Source: Atopsyche davidsoni (taxonomy: Eukaryota; Arthropoda; Insecta; Trichoptera; Hydrobiosidae). From it: DNA of 64,000 bases. Where the stretch lies: contig JAILWY010000002.1 in assembly GCA_022113835.1 (NCBI GenBank), positions 1,528,501 to 1,592,500 on the forward strand, written 5' to 3'. Under the pieces are notes generated by a model, which worked only from the letters and a program-made list of their open reading frames with translations, was not told where the DNA came from and did no database searches. A program made the position numbers and the translations under genes. Below, one piece after another: positions 49,119 through 59,377 of the stretch; within the stretch, counting starts at the first letter, position 1, and each line of letters opens with the position of its first letter.

Positions 49119-50301
49119 ACTCTACGTATAAACCAATGTGCCCAGGCCAACCAATATTTAGTGATTTGCAAGCGTGAAGCGTTTTTATTGTTTAAATCTA
49201 TTAATTTAGCCAAGATGCGCACCATTATAATGTGCCTAATCATATTAGTAATATATTAGTAATAATATAATAAGCCCGTAATGGGTAATACATACGCACT
49301 TGATTGACGTTCAATCCAAAAAATAGACATACATGAAAGTCAAGAATTAAAATTTTGCATAGAAACAAAAAAATATGATATGCACCATAAGTTGTCTAAA
49401 AAATAGGTATTTATTGACTTGATGTAAAGTAGGAATGGATAGGAGGTGGAGAATTTTTTTTTTACTGATGAGTGGTAACTAGCCAATAGCGTCCACTTTT
49501 GATTTATTTACTTCGGCCAAACCATAAAAAAAACAAGTAATATTCAATTATAATAATTGCAAGTTGTGTCACTGCGTGTGCAGGCAGCTTGAGGCACGCA
49601 GTTCGCGTGTCGGCGTGTATCGGTGTACGCGGTGTTGTTCTTATCGGGCCGCCGCTATATCGAGTCAATGGAGCCATTCTCCGCGTGGGCCGCAATTACA
49701 AGTCGCAAGTGGGCACCAGCACGAGCCCCCGCAAAGAGGTCAGGTGTGGGGCGCAGGTACGGAATGCCGAGTCATGCTGCTGAAACACTTCAGCGGGTCC
49801 CGGGTGATGTCCTTGATCTGCACCTGCCATTGTTAGGAATCAGTCATGTACCACGGTTCACTAGGAAGCCAAGTAACCGAGATCGCTGAGTTCCTCCGTT
49901 TGATTGTCGTCCCGACAGATTCCCAAACCGCGGTACTCAGGTTTTGTGGAACATTACTACCTGTCGTTTTATTTTAATTTTGGTTGTGTTTGAATCAGTA
50001 TATGAAAATATCTCCCTTAGATATGCCAGGTTTTTTTTTTATTGCATGTGTTGCTCAATACGAATAAGTCAGATTTCTACTCAAAGTGTTGTATATGTAA
50101 CTGAATACTTCAGGTTTAGATTCTATATGTCGTATTTGTCGCTAAGTAAATCGATCCAATATCTTCATGTTAATTTTTTCTACTATGCCATGTTCTTGGG
50201 AAAAACCGCTACTAATTTTTATGAAAATGTTGCGTTATCTGTATAGTATTAAATAAATTACTACAAATTGACTATATATATATATATATATAATAATATT
50301 T
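49119..50301. other. Noncoding DNA with GC-rich patch
   Basis: A GC-rich patch at 49570-49830 keeps three plus-strand frames open and is not recognised. An (AT)n tract ends just before the foldback at about 50274-50292. Confidence 0.5.
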
Positions 50302-50498
50302 TTGAATAAAATACTTAATTGATTTTTCACATGTTCGTTTTTATTTGTGACCGGTTTCGCCAACCTTTCACATTGGCATTATCAAACAGAGTGAGATTTT
50401 ATTTAATAATAAGGTTGATAATGCCAACGTGAAAGGTTGGCGAAACCGGTCACAAATAAAAACAAACATGTGGAAAATCACTCAAGTATTTTATTCAA
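50302..50498. repeat. Foldback with 84 bp arms and a hammerhead-like core
   Basis: The arms 50302-50385 and 50415-50498 are near-perfect inverted copies with a 29-base spacer. Within the right arm, TTGATAAT (50415-50422) is followed by a perfect six-pair stem GCCAAC/GTTGGC (50423-50441), then GAAA, the palindrome ACCGGT and C at 50451. That order (CTGATGA-like core, stem II, GAAA, very short palindromic stem III, cleavage UC) is the layout of the hammerhead motifs known in Penelope-like retroelements. The first core here is mutated. The sequence continues right as a dispersed repeat also found at 6113-6208. Confidence 0.75.
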
Positions 50499-50830
50499 AC
50501 ATATTAAAACGGAATTCCACCAAGTACTCTCTGTCAAAAATATTGAATATATATAATATGCACAACATTCGTGAAAATGTATGTGTACTCGTTGTAAAGA
50601 ATTCTGCTGATATTGTATATCAACGATAGACTGGTTTCGTTTTTTTTATATTCCATACTTCAACAACAAATATGAATTAGCAAATGGCTACAAGAGCAGC
50701 CTTTGAAAGGTGAAAGTACTCACAAATAATAAAATATCACAATATCCTAGCCATTTAGCTATGAACATTTGTTCTTTTATAATGTGTTAACTGGTAAATC
50801 GAATGCCTGTAAACTTGACTAATTTATTTA
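50499..50830. other. AT-rich noncoding DNA
   Basis: The first 50 bases continue the dispersed repeat shared with 6113-6208. The remainder shows nothing notable until the next splice signal. Confidence 0.5.
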
Positions 50831-50850
50831 TTTTTTCTTTGCAGGTAAGC
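50831..50850 (+). other. Recursive splice site 3 (AG|GTAAGC at 50844/50845)
   Basis: Ten pyrimidines (50831-50840), then GCAG and directly GTAAGC. GACTAAT at about 50816-50822 is a good branch motif. A GTAAGTAAGTAAG run starts at 50889, 44 bases downstream, giving strong second donors as at site 1. The site lies 20 kb after site 2. Confidence 0.72.
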
Positions 50851-50888
50851 TGAAATCTATACAAAAACTTTGCTACTTGTCGCTGAAT
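50845..50888 (+). other. Candidate recursive-splicing exon after site 3
   Basis: The 44 bases between the recursive acceptor and the first downstream GTAAGT would be the transient exon in the exon-definition model. This rests on spacing and donor strength only. Confidence 0.42.
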
Positions 50889-51784
50889 GTAAGTAAGTAA
50901 GCCGCCACTGAGCTTAGGTAGGTATACCTTATTACGTCAAGAGTACCACAGCTTATGGTATTCTTAAACGTAGTACATAAAAGAAAATATTTGTATATAC
51001 GCAATAATCTGTTCTATGAGATAACTCGTTAAGACCAACTGAACTACAAAAAATCTTTGTTCAGCAGGGTATAGGTTGTTCTATGAACGTGGTACACAGA
51101 ATACAATAATCGATTTTCAGGTAACTCGAATAGATATAGGTTCAGAGCGAGTGCTGCTAATCTGTCTGGAAGTTTCGATTTCCTCGGTCGCGCCCATCGC
51201 CGGCCGCGGGCGAGTCCATCGCCTCGCCTCATTGTTGGCTCGAGGCCTTTGACCAAATTTGTGCGGAAGAGACCTAACAGGTTCTTGGGAATGTCAAACA
51301 CGTAACTACGAAGATCCTTACCGATTTTGGGCTTAACGCTACGAGCATTGGCTGATTTCCTGAAAGACGAAAGGAAAAATAAATATAAAAATATTACACA
51401 CGCGCATGTGTGTATATGTTGTGTGCAAAACTAAACCCTATCTACTCCGTTGGCGACTATAGGTCGCCATAGTGCACCTTTTATTGTTTACCCTATAGGA
51501 AGTCTAGGTGCGTATTAGAGCATGTATAAACCCTTTTTGTCAGTTTTGCAAAGTAATTGCTGCCATTCGGACGTATTCACATTGTTCAATTTAAAAAAAA
51601 AACAAACAAAAAGTTTGGAGTTCAAAGGGTTAAAATCCGTTTGCCAGCTTCTATACCTGCGAAAGCGATTAAATTTCTCAAACTCTTCTATTAGGACGAC
51701 GCTTTATATTGAAAACCCCTTGGTTGCCGATTCTAAGCTTACTCGCTCACAAGTGCCCAGTATAATGGACATCGCAATATTACA
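50889..51784. other. Noncoding DNA with GC-rich patch
   Basis: A GC-rich patch lies at 51160-51270. No repeat or RNA is recognised. Confidence 0.5.
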
Positions 51785-52080
51785 TATTCTTCTTCATCAA
51801 GTGCCTCTCCTCAGAGGAGGTTGGCGACCATTCCACTGAGCATATACTCATGCTGAATCAGTGTTCATGGTTTTCTGATGGGAAAATAGTGTAGTGGGTC
51901 CCCGGGTCCTTATACACCGCAGTTAACCTAACCTAACCCCCCCTACGTACTTCTAGAGCACATCCCTCCACAATCATTCCAAGCCCACTACTCCTTCATT
52001 ATAACCATTCCACTACTGTAGGTATATTATATATAAATCCCTGAAAATGGTTCTAGCACTGAGACCGAAACTCAGGACAT
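51785..52080 (+). repeat. Dispersed repeat, copy 2 (partner 14645-14945)
   Basis: It shares CATCAAGTGCCT, GAGGAGGTTGGCGACCAT, ACTGAGCATATACT, TACACCGCAG and TACTTCTAGAGCAC with the partner. It contains a CCTAACCTAACC telomere-like run at about 51917. The end, 52040-52075, carries CCTGAAAATGG and GACCGAAACTC, which resemble the hammerhead-like motif set. No coding frame is recognisable. Confidence 0.72.
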
Positions 52081-52866
52081 AACTCAGCATAATTATTTAA
52101 TTATTACACGTCGACAATGCACCCATCAGCAGCCATGCACATTCCCGTACAATCGTCTCTTTGTCTCGACTTGTCCCAGATTCCTTGATTATTTATACTC
52201 CCGAAGATGCGAGGAATCTCTGCAATGGCGTGCGAAGAGACGTACATTTGTTAATATTTGCTTGCCCTCAATTTCCAGCTGGCAGAATAACAATGGGAAT
52301 ATACGCGTAGTCACCAATATACTAATGTAAATTAATTCGGCTTTATTAATTTTGATTAAAAAAAAATTTAAATACAAATACTTGTTCAAAGCCATTATCT
52401 AGGGATCGTATAAAAATCTATTTGTTACTGTAAATATTAATATATTTATTTTTTTAAATATATTGACAAACTCTGCACCCACTTGTGACAATATCCCAAA
52501 TATTTAACTATCCACCACGATCAAAAGCAAAGAAACCATGTCAAATTCTAGACTACATCATCATTTCGTGGTGCAGGTCCCGTTTTTAACTCAAGTGTCT
52601 CGGAGGCCATGTGTTGTCTGCTCCAAAACCTCCATAAAAAAGTTAAGTGCAACTACTCTGTACTCTCTAGAAGTAATTTTAAACACAGCGTTTTAATTTA
52701 AACTCCCGCGTAGTGTCGCCCACACGACCAATTTATCAATTAATTTGATACGAAGGACGGTTGACACTTCACACCTTCTAGTCTTGTGTCTAATCAGAGC
52801 CCATATGTGGAATGACTACTTGCTGTGGGACTATTTGAATAAACTCCGGATGCTATTACTCGATGT
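52081..52866. other. Noncoding DNA
   Basis: I see nothing beyond AT-rich sequence and short unrecognised frames. Confidence 0.5.
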
Positions 52867-52966
52867 CAGTGGCGTGTCGTGGATTTTGGAATAGGGCAAT
52901 CCAATTGCTATATTTATGAGAAATATCCGTGATGTCTTTATAACGGGTTTTATCAATACGCCACTG
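52867..52966 (+). mobile_element. Tiny hAT-like MITE (100 bp)
   Basis: CAGTGGCGT on the left pairs with ACGCCACTG on the right. The end motif is the same as in the 32541-32709 element. Flanking octamers do not match, so the target duplication is lost or the pairing is by chance. Confidence 0.4.
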
Positions 52967-53004
52967 CTTTTGCTCAATATCTCCCGAATCACAGTTATCT
53001 GGTC

Positions 53005-53495
53005 GCATCCCACGTGCGACTAATCACTTCCGTCCTAGGTAATAATTTCTATTTCCATAGATCAGTGGTCCCCAACCCTATGCCCGCGGGCACCATGGCG
53101 CCCGCCGACCGTTTTACGTGTGCCCGCCGCTGTGCGACCGCAATAAAAAGACCTCTAAGCTTACAACAAAATGTTATGAAAAAAAATTATATCTAGTAAT
53201 TAAACAGAGAAATATAAGCGAAAACAATTATACTGTCAAAATATTGTTACTTTTAAAAAAATAAATGGTGCCCGCCGCCCGACCGGCATCCTAAGATGTG
53301 CTCTTGGGAGCTAAAAGGTTGGGGACCTCTGCCATAGGCAATACACCTAATGCGGTATTTGAATAATATTTTAGAGAAACACGGGAGTAATATTAGCCAA
53401 CGTACGCGCTTATGGCCATGACAGTCTGTGGTTCTCGTCCCACGCGCGACTAATTACTTCCGCTGCTAGAGCCGCATTTCTATTGCCAAAGATAA
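53005..53495 (+). repeat. Direct repeat split by a MITE
   Basis: Segments 53005-53062 and 53435-53495 are about 55 bp diverged direct repeats (CATCCCACGTGCGACTAATC against CGTCCCACGCGCGACTAATT, and TTTCTATTTCCATAGAT against TTTCTATTGCCAAAGAT), offset by 430 bases. The hAT MITE at 53063 starts at the edge of the first copy. Confidence 0.65.
53063..53331 (+). mobile_element. hAT-like MITE (269 bp)
   Basis: CAGTGGTCCCCAACC on the left pairs with GGTTGGGGACCTCTG on the right. Flanks CCATAGAT (53055-53062) and CCATAGGC (53332-53339) agree at six of eight positions, fitting an 8 bp hAT target duplication. Subterminal GCCCGCCG motifs occur near both ends. No coding content. Confidence 0.85.
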
Positions 53496-54390
53496 TGCAC
53501 CACCAAAAAAAAAACGTGTTTATAACGTATTATTATCCATTGTATATTATTTGATACGTCTATTATTTAATTTATAGTCACGGAGTAATGTTGACCGATC
53601 CTACGTGCTGCGGATATTCTAGTACAAACATAATATGTATATTAGTTTTTATGTGATTTGTTTGTAGTTAATCAATGACAACATGAGTATGCATTTGTTG
53701 CCATAATTGGCTGTAGTTTTGATATGCATAATGTATACATTTATACATTGCATGATCACGGATGACGTCAGTCAAAGCGTTTTGTTTGCTACAGGTACGT
53801 ATCTACGGTCGTGACTGATAGTATTTGTATGCCTTATAAGTTTTTGCTCAAGATAATGCACATATTTATCTCATTTAATGGGCTTACTTCATCACACAAG
53901 TTACATTGTTAAATTTTTATGAAGTTGTGAGTATTCCTACAGTTTTTGATTATATTAATTTTTATGTTTCGGGTGAAAGATGTCAGATAGTTCTTTACCT
54001 CTCTTCAGGTTTTAGTGACGTCCTGAAATGCTTGTTTGTCGGCAGAATGGCATTACTTGACGACATATTTTTCAACACGGTATATCTTAAATTAATAACA
54101 GCTTATTGACCTCCCAATTTTAATACACAATCTTATAGTTCAAGTATTGCGTGGGAAGGCATCGATGTAATCAATTGTGTTTCTTTTGCTCTTTTATTTA
54201 TTGCTGCATTAAACATTAGGTGAACATAGAAGTGAGACAGCTTGAATTATTGGAATCTAATACGCCATTATCGAATCACAAACCACCACGTGGTGTCTTT
54301 AATATCTATCACCGACATATTACACATATTGTACTACAATGAACACTTAGTCATTATTACATAAAAACGCCCACACAAGTGATGAATAAT
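53496..54390. other. Noncoding DNA
   Basis: TGACGTCA lies at 53763-53770, just before a moderate AG|GTACGT junction at 53794/53795 that resembles the recursive sites but has a weaker pyrimidine tract. A 67-codon frame at 53906-54109 is unrecognised. Confidence 0.45.
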
Positions 54391-54392
54391 GG

Positions 54393-54435
<43 letters not shown>

Positions 54436-54441
54436 TAATAA
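54391..54441. repeat. (AT)n microsatellite
   Basis: An uninterrupted TA dinucleotide run covers most of this interval, with a further short one at 54549-54562. Confidence 0.9.
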
Positions 54442-54806
54442 CATCCACTTAGAGCCATCCTCCTCGTCACCCAGCCAGAAGGCGTTATAGGGATATATCC
54501 CTGTGACATAATCGTAGCGCACAAACTTAGTCCCAGGCATGTTTTAATTATATATATATATAACCTAACCCAAAATAATTAAAAATCGTCGATGAAAAAC
54601 GATACATATATTGAAACCGTTTACTACCCACGTTGGGTAAAATTAATATCAATAGACTGTGGAATTAATTCCATGATCTCCCAGCCGGGGCAGAGGCAGT
54701 GCAGGTTTCGCCAGGGGTCCTCCCACTGGCACAGTGACCGATAAGTGATCGCGAGCGGCGCACCCGCCCACGACAGCTTTCTTCTGCTTCTAGAAGGTTC
54801 CCACAA
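54437..54806 (-). other. Two protein-like minus-strand segments, possible exons
   Basis: Segment one (54437-54540) encodes PGTKFVRYDYVTGIYPYNAF followed by WLGDEEDGSKWM, unusually protein-like for this window. Segment two (54624-54806) encodes APLAITYRSLCQWEDPWRN and LHCLCPGWE. I recognise neither and find no convincing acceptor or donor to join them. They may be exons of an unseen gene, a remnant of a foreign gene, or chance frames in a GC-richer patch. Confidence 0.25.
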
Positions 54807-55083
54807 CTCGGCCCGCCCACCGCTCCCGTGGGCGTACCTGCCCGCGCTGTGCTCTGCCTATACTCTGCAAGATCTAATTTGTTATTGTTAACTCAATTGA
54901 ATCTCCATCTATGTTCGAATCTTCACCTGTCTTATCACAGTTTTTTTTTATTTATTCCGTTGAAATTTCTGGTATTTATGTAAGTTCCAAAACAACAGCC
55001 AACCGACATCTGCATCATTGGAAAAGTTACTAGAAACTTAGATGGCATTCATATCCTAGCGGTCATTATATTTCTATTAGATA
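54807..55083. other. Noncoding DNA
   Basis: A short stretch without visible signals before the next transposon. Confidence 0.5.
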
Positions 55084-55600
55084 CAGGGTGTCCAAATAGA
55101 GTATCGGGTATTTGTTAGTTCAGTAAAACAAAAACTACTAGTAATCAAGTATTTTTTTTTATTGTTGATTATAAGAATAAAAAATGGAAAATTATTTCGA
55201 AAATATGATGTTATCCAAATGGTGACCGTTACGCTGCTGGCACTCTTCTAATCTGGAACGAAGATTAATGATAACACGCTGACACATAGCCCTCGATATT
55301 GCTGCCATTTCTGACCTGATGTTTGTTTCAATTCCGTTAGGTTCGTCGGATTATTCTCATAAACCCGACTTTGAGGTATACCCATACGAAATAGTCAAGA
55401 AGGCTAAGGTCGGGGCTTCTGCGAGGCCAGATGATGTTACCTCTACCGTGAAATGACCCTATTAGGTAATAATTAGTTAACAGTTTCAATTGATTGATTG
55501 GATGTATGGCAAGTTGTTGGAACCACGTTCTTGAGTTGAAACCTTGAAACTCCTGCAACTCTGGGCCCAAAAAAACCCGTTACTCTTTTTGGACACCATG
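55084..55600 (-). mobile_element. Tc1/mariner-like deletion derivative, copy 1 (517 bp)
   Basis: CAGGGTGTCCAAATAGAGTA on the left pairs with the right end (reverse complement CATGGTGTCCAAAAAGAGTA). TA flanks both ends (55082-55083 and 55601-55602). The element keeps only the 3' part of a transposase gene on the minus strand and matches the copy at 62019 along its length, including the internal deletion, so both descend from one non-autonomous progenitor. Confidence 0.9.
55205..55570 (-). pseudogene. C-terminal Tc1-like transposase fragment
   Basis: The minus-strand reading includes SFHGRGNIIWPRRSPDLSLL and then DYFVWVYLK, the segment around the third catalytic acidic residue in these transposases, followed further on by INLRSRLEECQQRNGHHL, the usual C-terminal end in relatives annotated as Tc3-like in insects. 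A frameshift separates the two parts near 55337. The DNA-binding domain and the first catalytic residues are gone. Confidence 0.82.
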
Positions 55601-57440
55601 TATAATTAAAAATGTCTAGATCTCCCTTCATCTTTTTCTTACCGAAAAGTAACAGAAAACATCGTCAATTACGATGTCTTAAATATAATACTTGGACACG
55701 ATATCAAAAGGAGTCACGATCATTAAGAGCGAAAAGCTTGACTAAAGAAGAAAAATTAAATAAACGATGTGAAATGTCTTACGAGTCGACATGCCAATAT
55801 AACTGATTAAGTAATACAAAAATCCGAGAAATCTAATTGAGGTATTTAACTCCTACCTCTGAATCATTAATTTAGATGATCTCCCGTCAATTTTTTAGGA
55901 ATACGATTAATGCTGAGTAAATTGGTCTTGTCCACATCATCAAATCAATTAGTTTCACTTACTATGCACCCTCAGCCCTGCAATTACCTGCATCCGTCAC
56001 GGGGCAGGCATTCGTCATCCGCTTATGACTCACCTGTGCCCAGTTCACCGTACCTTTATGCAAGCCACTTTCTGAGACATCAAAACACTCGGATATCGCT
56101 GACTAATCCTCACTTTTGTACCAGAGTTTTAATGATAGTCGTGTACGCTTCCTTCGATTTTGTACCAAGTAAACGCAATCTCCTAGCTATTTGGCTATTG
56201 ATGTTTGCTTTGTTAGCTGCTATGCTAGTCGGGTGAAGTACGCTTTTAACAATGGGCATTGTGGAGCAAGAGGCTGAATGCCCCGCTAAGGACTAATGAA
56301 GCGGTGGGAGGCTCTGGTAAGGCTGCACCAGCTTTGTTGTTCAGCTGGTTGATTGGGGAAGGAAGGTATTTGCCGACAAATGAAGCTTTGTATATTTAAC
56401 GGGTTCAGTGCAATGGCGTGAGGTCCATAATTAAAAAAAATAGTAAATACAAATTATGCAAACCCGGACACCCAAAGGCAAATAACCTACTAAGGTCCGC
56501 TACGGTTCTATCATATCCTAATTGGATCTTTTCCAAAAGTAAATGATCTAGCTTTGCTGTTTAATTTTTAGTTTTAATTTTTATACCTGTTGTAAGGAAC
56601 TGACTTTTTTTTTTGCTCGAATAGACCACACGCAACTGGTTCAGTTCATAGCGTAATAAATGAATAGGTGCGCCTGTAATTATTTTTTTGTATTTAATTT
56701 TAAATAGAAAAATGCAATAATGCACCCAGAATTATCTTTTAATTCACTTACCAATGCTAATTAAAAAGTTGTTATATTTAGACGTATAAACAAAAAAAAT
56801 ATTATGTTTATCATTTTTTAAAATAGCTTTGAATGAAACATCCAATTCTTCGAAGTCGTTCAACCAGGATATATGATAGGATTCCTTAATTAGATTAATG
56901 GGAAAGTACTGTAAAAGAAACCGCATATAATTTTATTTCCGATAAGCAAGGAATTTCAATCAGTAGTTAATGCTTTACCATAAAAGGCCATGAGTGCAAG
57001 AAATTAAATACAATGTGAAAAACTATTATAAACAAAACCGCAGCATAGGAACCAAAATGACTTAGCAAAACTAAACATGACTCTTCACCCATATTTTACA
57101 TGTTTCTTCAGGTCTTTCTAGCGATAATTTGCAGTTTAAACCAAACGCTGGATATAAAATAAAATTAAAAAATATATATAACTCCAACCAAGCTCGATAC
57201 TGTATAAAAATATTAAAGCTAGATGACATTTTTGGATTTTTTTTTTGTTTTGAATACTGCTTAAACGTGATTTAAATTAACTTTTATTTTATTTACTGTG
57301 GTTCAATGCCACTGTCAACATTTCTCGTTTTATAAGTCAGCGGCCGTGAAAGCGAGGGTTCCTGGGTCTCGTCCAGCGGCTACATTTCGATTGTTGTTCT
57401 TCCGATCTAAAACCACGCCAGTGAATGGGCCATCAGTAAA
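55601..57440. other. Noncoding DNA
   Basis: Short frames at 55612-55806 and 55910-56236 show no recognisable motif. The rest is AT-rich and featureless. Confidence 0.5.
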
Positions 57441-57720
57441 TCAGCATGCCTTAGAGTGGCTGGCGTTATTTTCAGAGCTCCTCTTAATGCTGTGTGTGAT
57501 TTTCTTCACACTAATAGACTGTGCGTCCTAATTTATGGTATTATTTTAAAATATCTGAATCTTTGCAGTAGCCAGAATATTGCTAGCAAATTTGTATTTA
57601 TATTATGATTTTATTTCAACTCGGGTAGGAGAGCAGTATATCAGCATGTATTAGAGTGGCTGCAGTTATTTTCAGGTCTCGTCTTAATGCTATGTGTAAT
57701 TCTTCTAAAAGAAGAGACTG
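57441..57720 (+). repeat. Direct repeat pair offset by 200 bases
   Basis: Segments 57441-57521 and 57641-57720 are diverged copies (shared TCAGCATG, TTAGAGTGGCTG, GTTATTTTCAG and TCTTAATGCT), offset by exactly 200 bases. This is a local duplication, not a transposon with visible ends. Confidence 0.75.
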
Positions 57721-57832
57721 AATTTTTTAGCTTTTAAGAATGTTTTGTTATTCTAGTAGCAATATTATTAATTAAAAGTGCTTCATTAACTGTAACATGC
57801 CTGAGTGCAGTATCATCAGTTTTAGCTCCGAT

Positions 57833-57890
57833 TGTCAGGACAGGGATTGAACCGGGAATCCCCTGTTTTACCACTGAGCCAACCGTGATA
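57833..57890 (-). repeat. tRNA-derived fragment with A and B boxes
   Basis: On the minus strand TGGCTCAGTGG (A box, 57871-57881) is followed by GGTTCAATCCC (B box, 57843-57853). The gap between them is too short for a whole tRNA, so the anticodon arm is deleted. It is likely a SINE or tRNA pseudogene fragment. Confidence 0.5.
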
Positions 57891-59167
57891 CTTTTATTGT
57901 TTACCTTTTCCAGCAGAGCGTGGGTCGCTAGATGTCCAGATTATTCTCTGAATTTACATAAGTTCGATTATTGCCAGCGATAAAAGAGGCCTTGCCTCCG
58001 CAGCCTCCGCGCTCCCCTCAGTCTTCCGCGACATCTCTTTGTGCGCTGCGTTTCTTTATTATAATAAATTCTGAAGTTTTATTCTTATGGTTTATGACGG
58101 CTCTTGCGGCTTTTCTCTCTCTCTATACATTAGAAAGCTATTTTTAACACTTTGAGACACGGCAGAATTATAAGTGCCATACCTTTTTGATACCTTAATA
58201 ATTTTAGCATTTTAAAAAAATACTGGTATATATAATAATACACTTGTGGTGATATTTATGTTACCATTTGTAATTTTCGTGTCTTATGGGATTATTTATA
58301 TTTAGTGAATAATACTTTATTTTAATTTGCCACTGCTAAATATGCTTAATGAAAATTTAAATAAATAGCATTTACGAATCCACATGGCCCTTCGCTTAAT
58401 TAAAATCTAGAACTACTTGATATATTATATTGATTTATAAAAATAAAAAAATCTGTGTAACAAGTGAAATTGCACGCCTCAAAGAGTTAAGCGGTATTTT
58501 TACGAATTCTGTGATGATGAAAGACAGAATGCATTGACGCCTTTGAGGAACACCCATAAATACTGATTATGAGATGCAAATGATACAAACACCTATTTAT
58601 CGCATTTAAAAAAAACTGCTTGTGACCGTTAGTTTCTTGGGTGTTAAGCCGCGTCCGTTGAATTCTGACGAGATGCTAGTCGCCATAAGTTTTTACAATT
58701 GCTCTAAGTTGATTAGAAAGCTATTTTAACACTTACCAGGCATAATTTCCGTTATGAGAGTGTTGTTTTCTCATGAGTATTGAAACATTTTTTTTTGTGA
58801 GAAGTTAGTCGTTATTTTATAAACTCCGCGCTCGTAATTCATTCACAAGCGGTGCAGTTATGACTGGGAGTGCTCTTTTATTTGGCAGCGAAAATAAGCG
58901 TGACGTCACCGGAGACTTGACGCCATTGTATCCGCCCATATATAACTGTAACTTATGTTTTGTAATAAATCAGATTAGGCCTAAGATTGTATGTCCTCAC
59001 ATATGCCGACTGCCTACACAGGAAGAAGAACCCACGACAACCACCCCACACCCCGATGCAAGAGAAAAGTGACAAACTTTTAACGCGTGAAAGTGTTGTC
59101 TTCATTTTACTTCGACGTGTGGAGAAATTTGAAACTTGCAGAAAAATATTATGGTATATAAGACACT
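57891..59167. other. Noncoding DNA
   Basis: A CT run lies at about 58113-58122. TGACGTCA occurs at 58901-58908, in a 37-base segment that recurs at 59774-59810. Overlapping frames in 58860-59290 are unrecognised. Confidence 0.5.
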
Positions 59168-59377
59168 TTAGGCGGGTACCAAATTGACTAAACTGATGTG
59201 CGTAGCGGGCAAAATTCGCGTAAAATTGCTTTAGCAACTCCGAGTTAATTAAGAAATTTTTGTTAATAAATGAAATGTTATCGTTACACAATAGCTTATA
59301 TTATATTTATATTTTAAGCGGGTAACCAAATTGACTGAACTGATGTGCGAAGCGGACGAAATTCGCGTAAAATTGCA
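59168..59377 (+). repeat. Direct repeat pair offset by about 147 bases
   Basis: Segments 59168-59231 and 59315-59377 share GCGGGTA, CCAAATTGACT, AACTGATGTGCG and AATTCGCGTAAAATTGC with few differences. They are local duplicates of unknown origin. Confidence 0.75.

Noticed and set aside
53781..53800. A fourth AG|GTACGT junction resembling a recursive splice site
   Set aside because: The pyrimidine tract is interrupted by several G and no strong second donor follows, so it is clearly weaker than the three reported.
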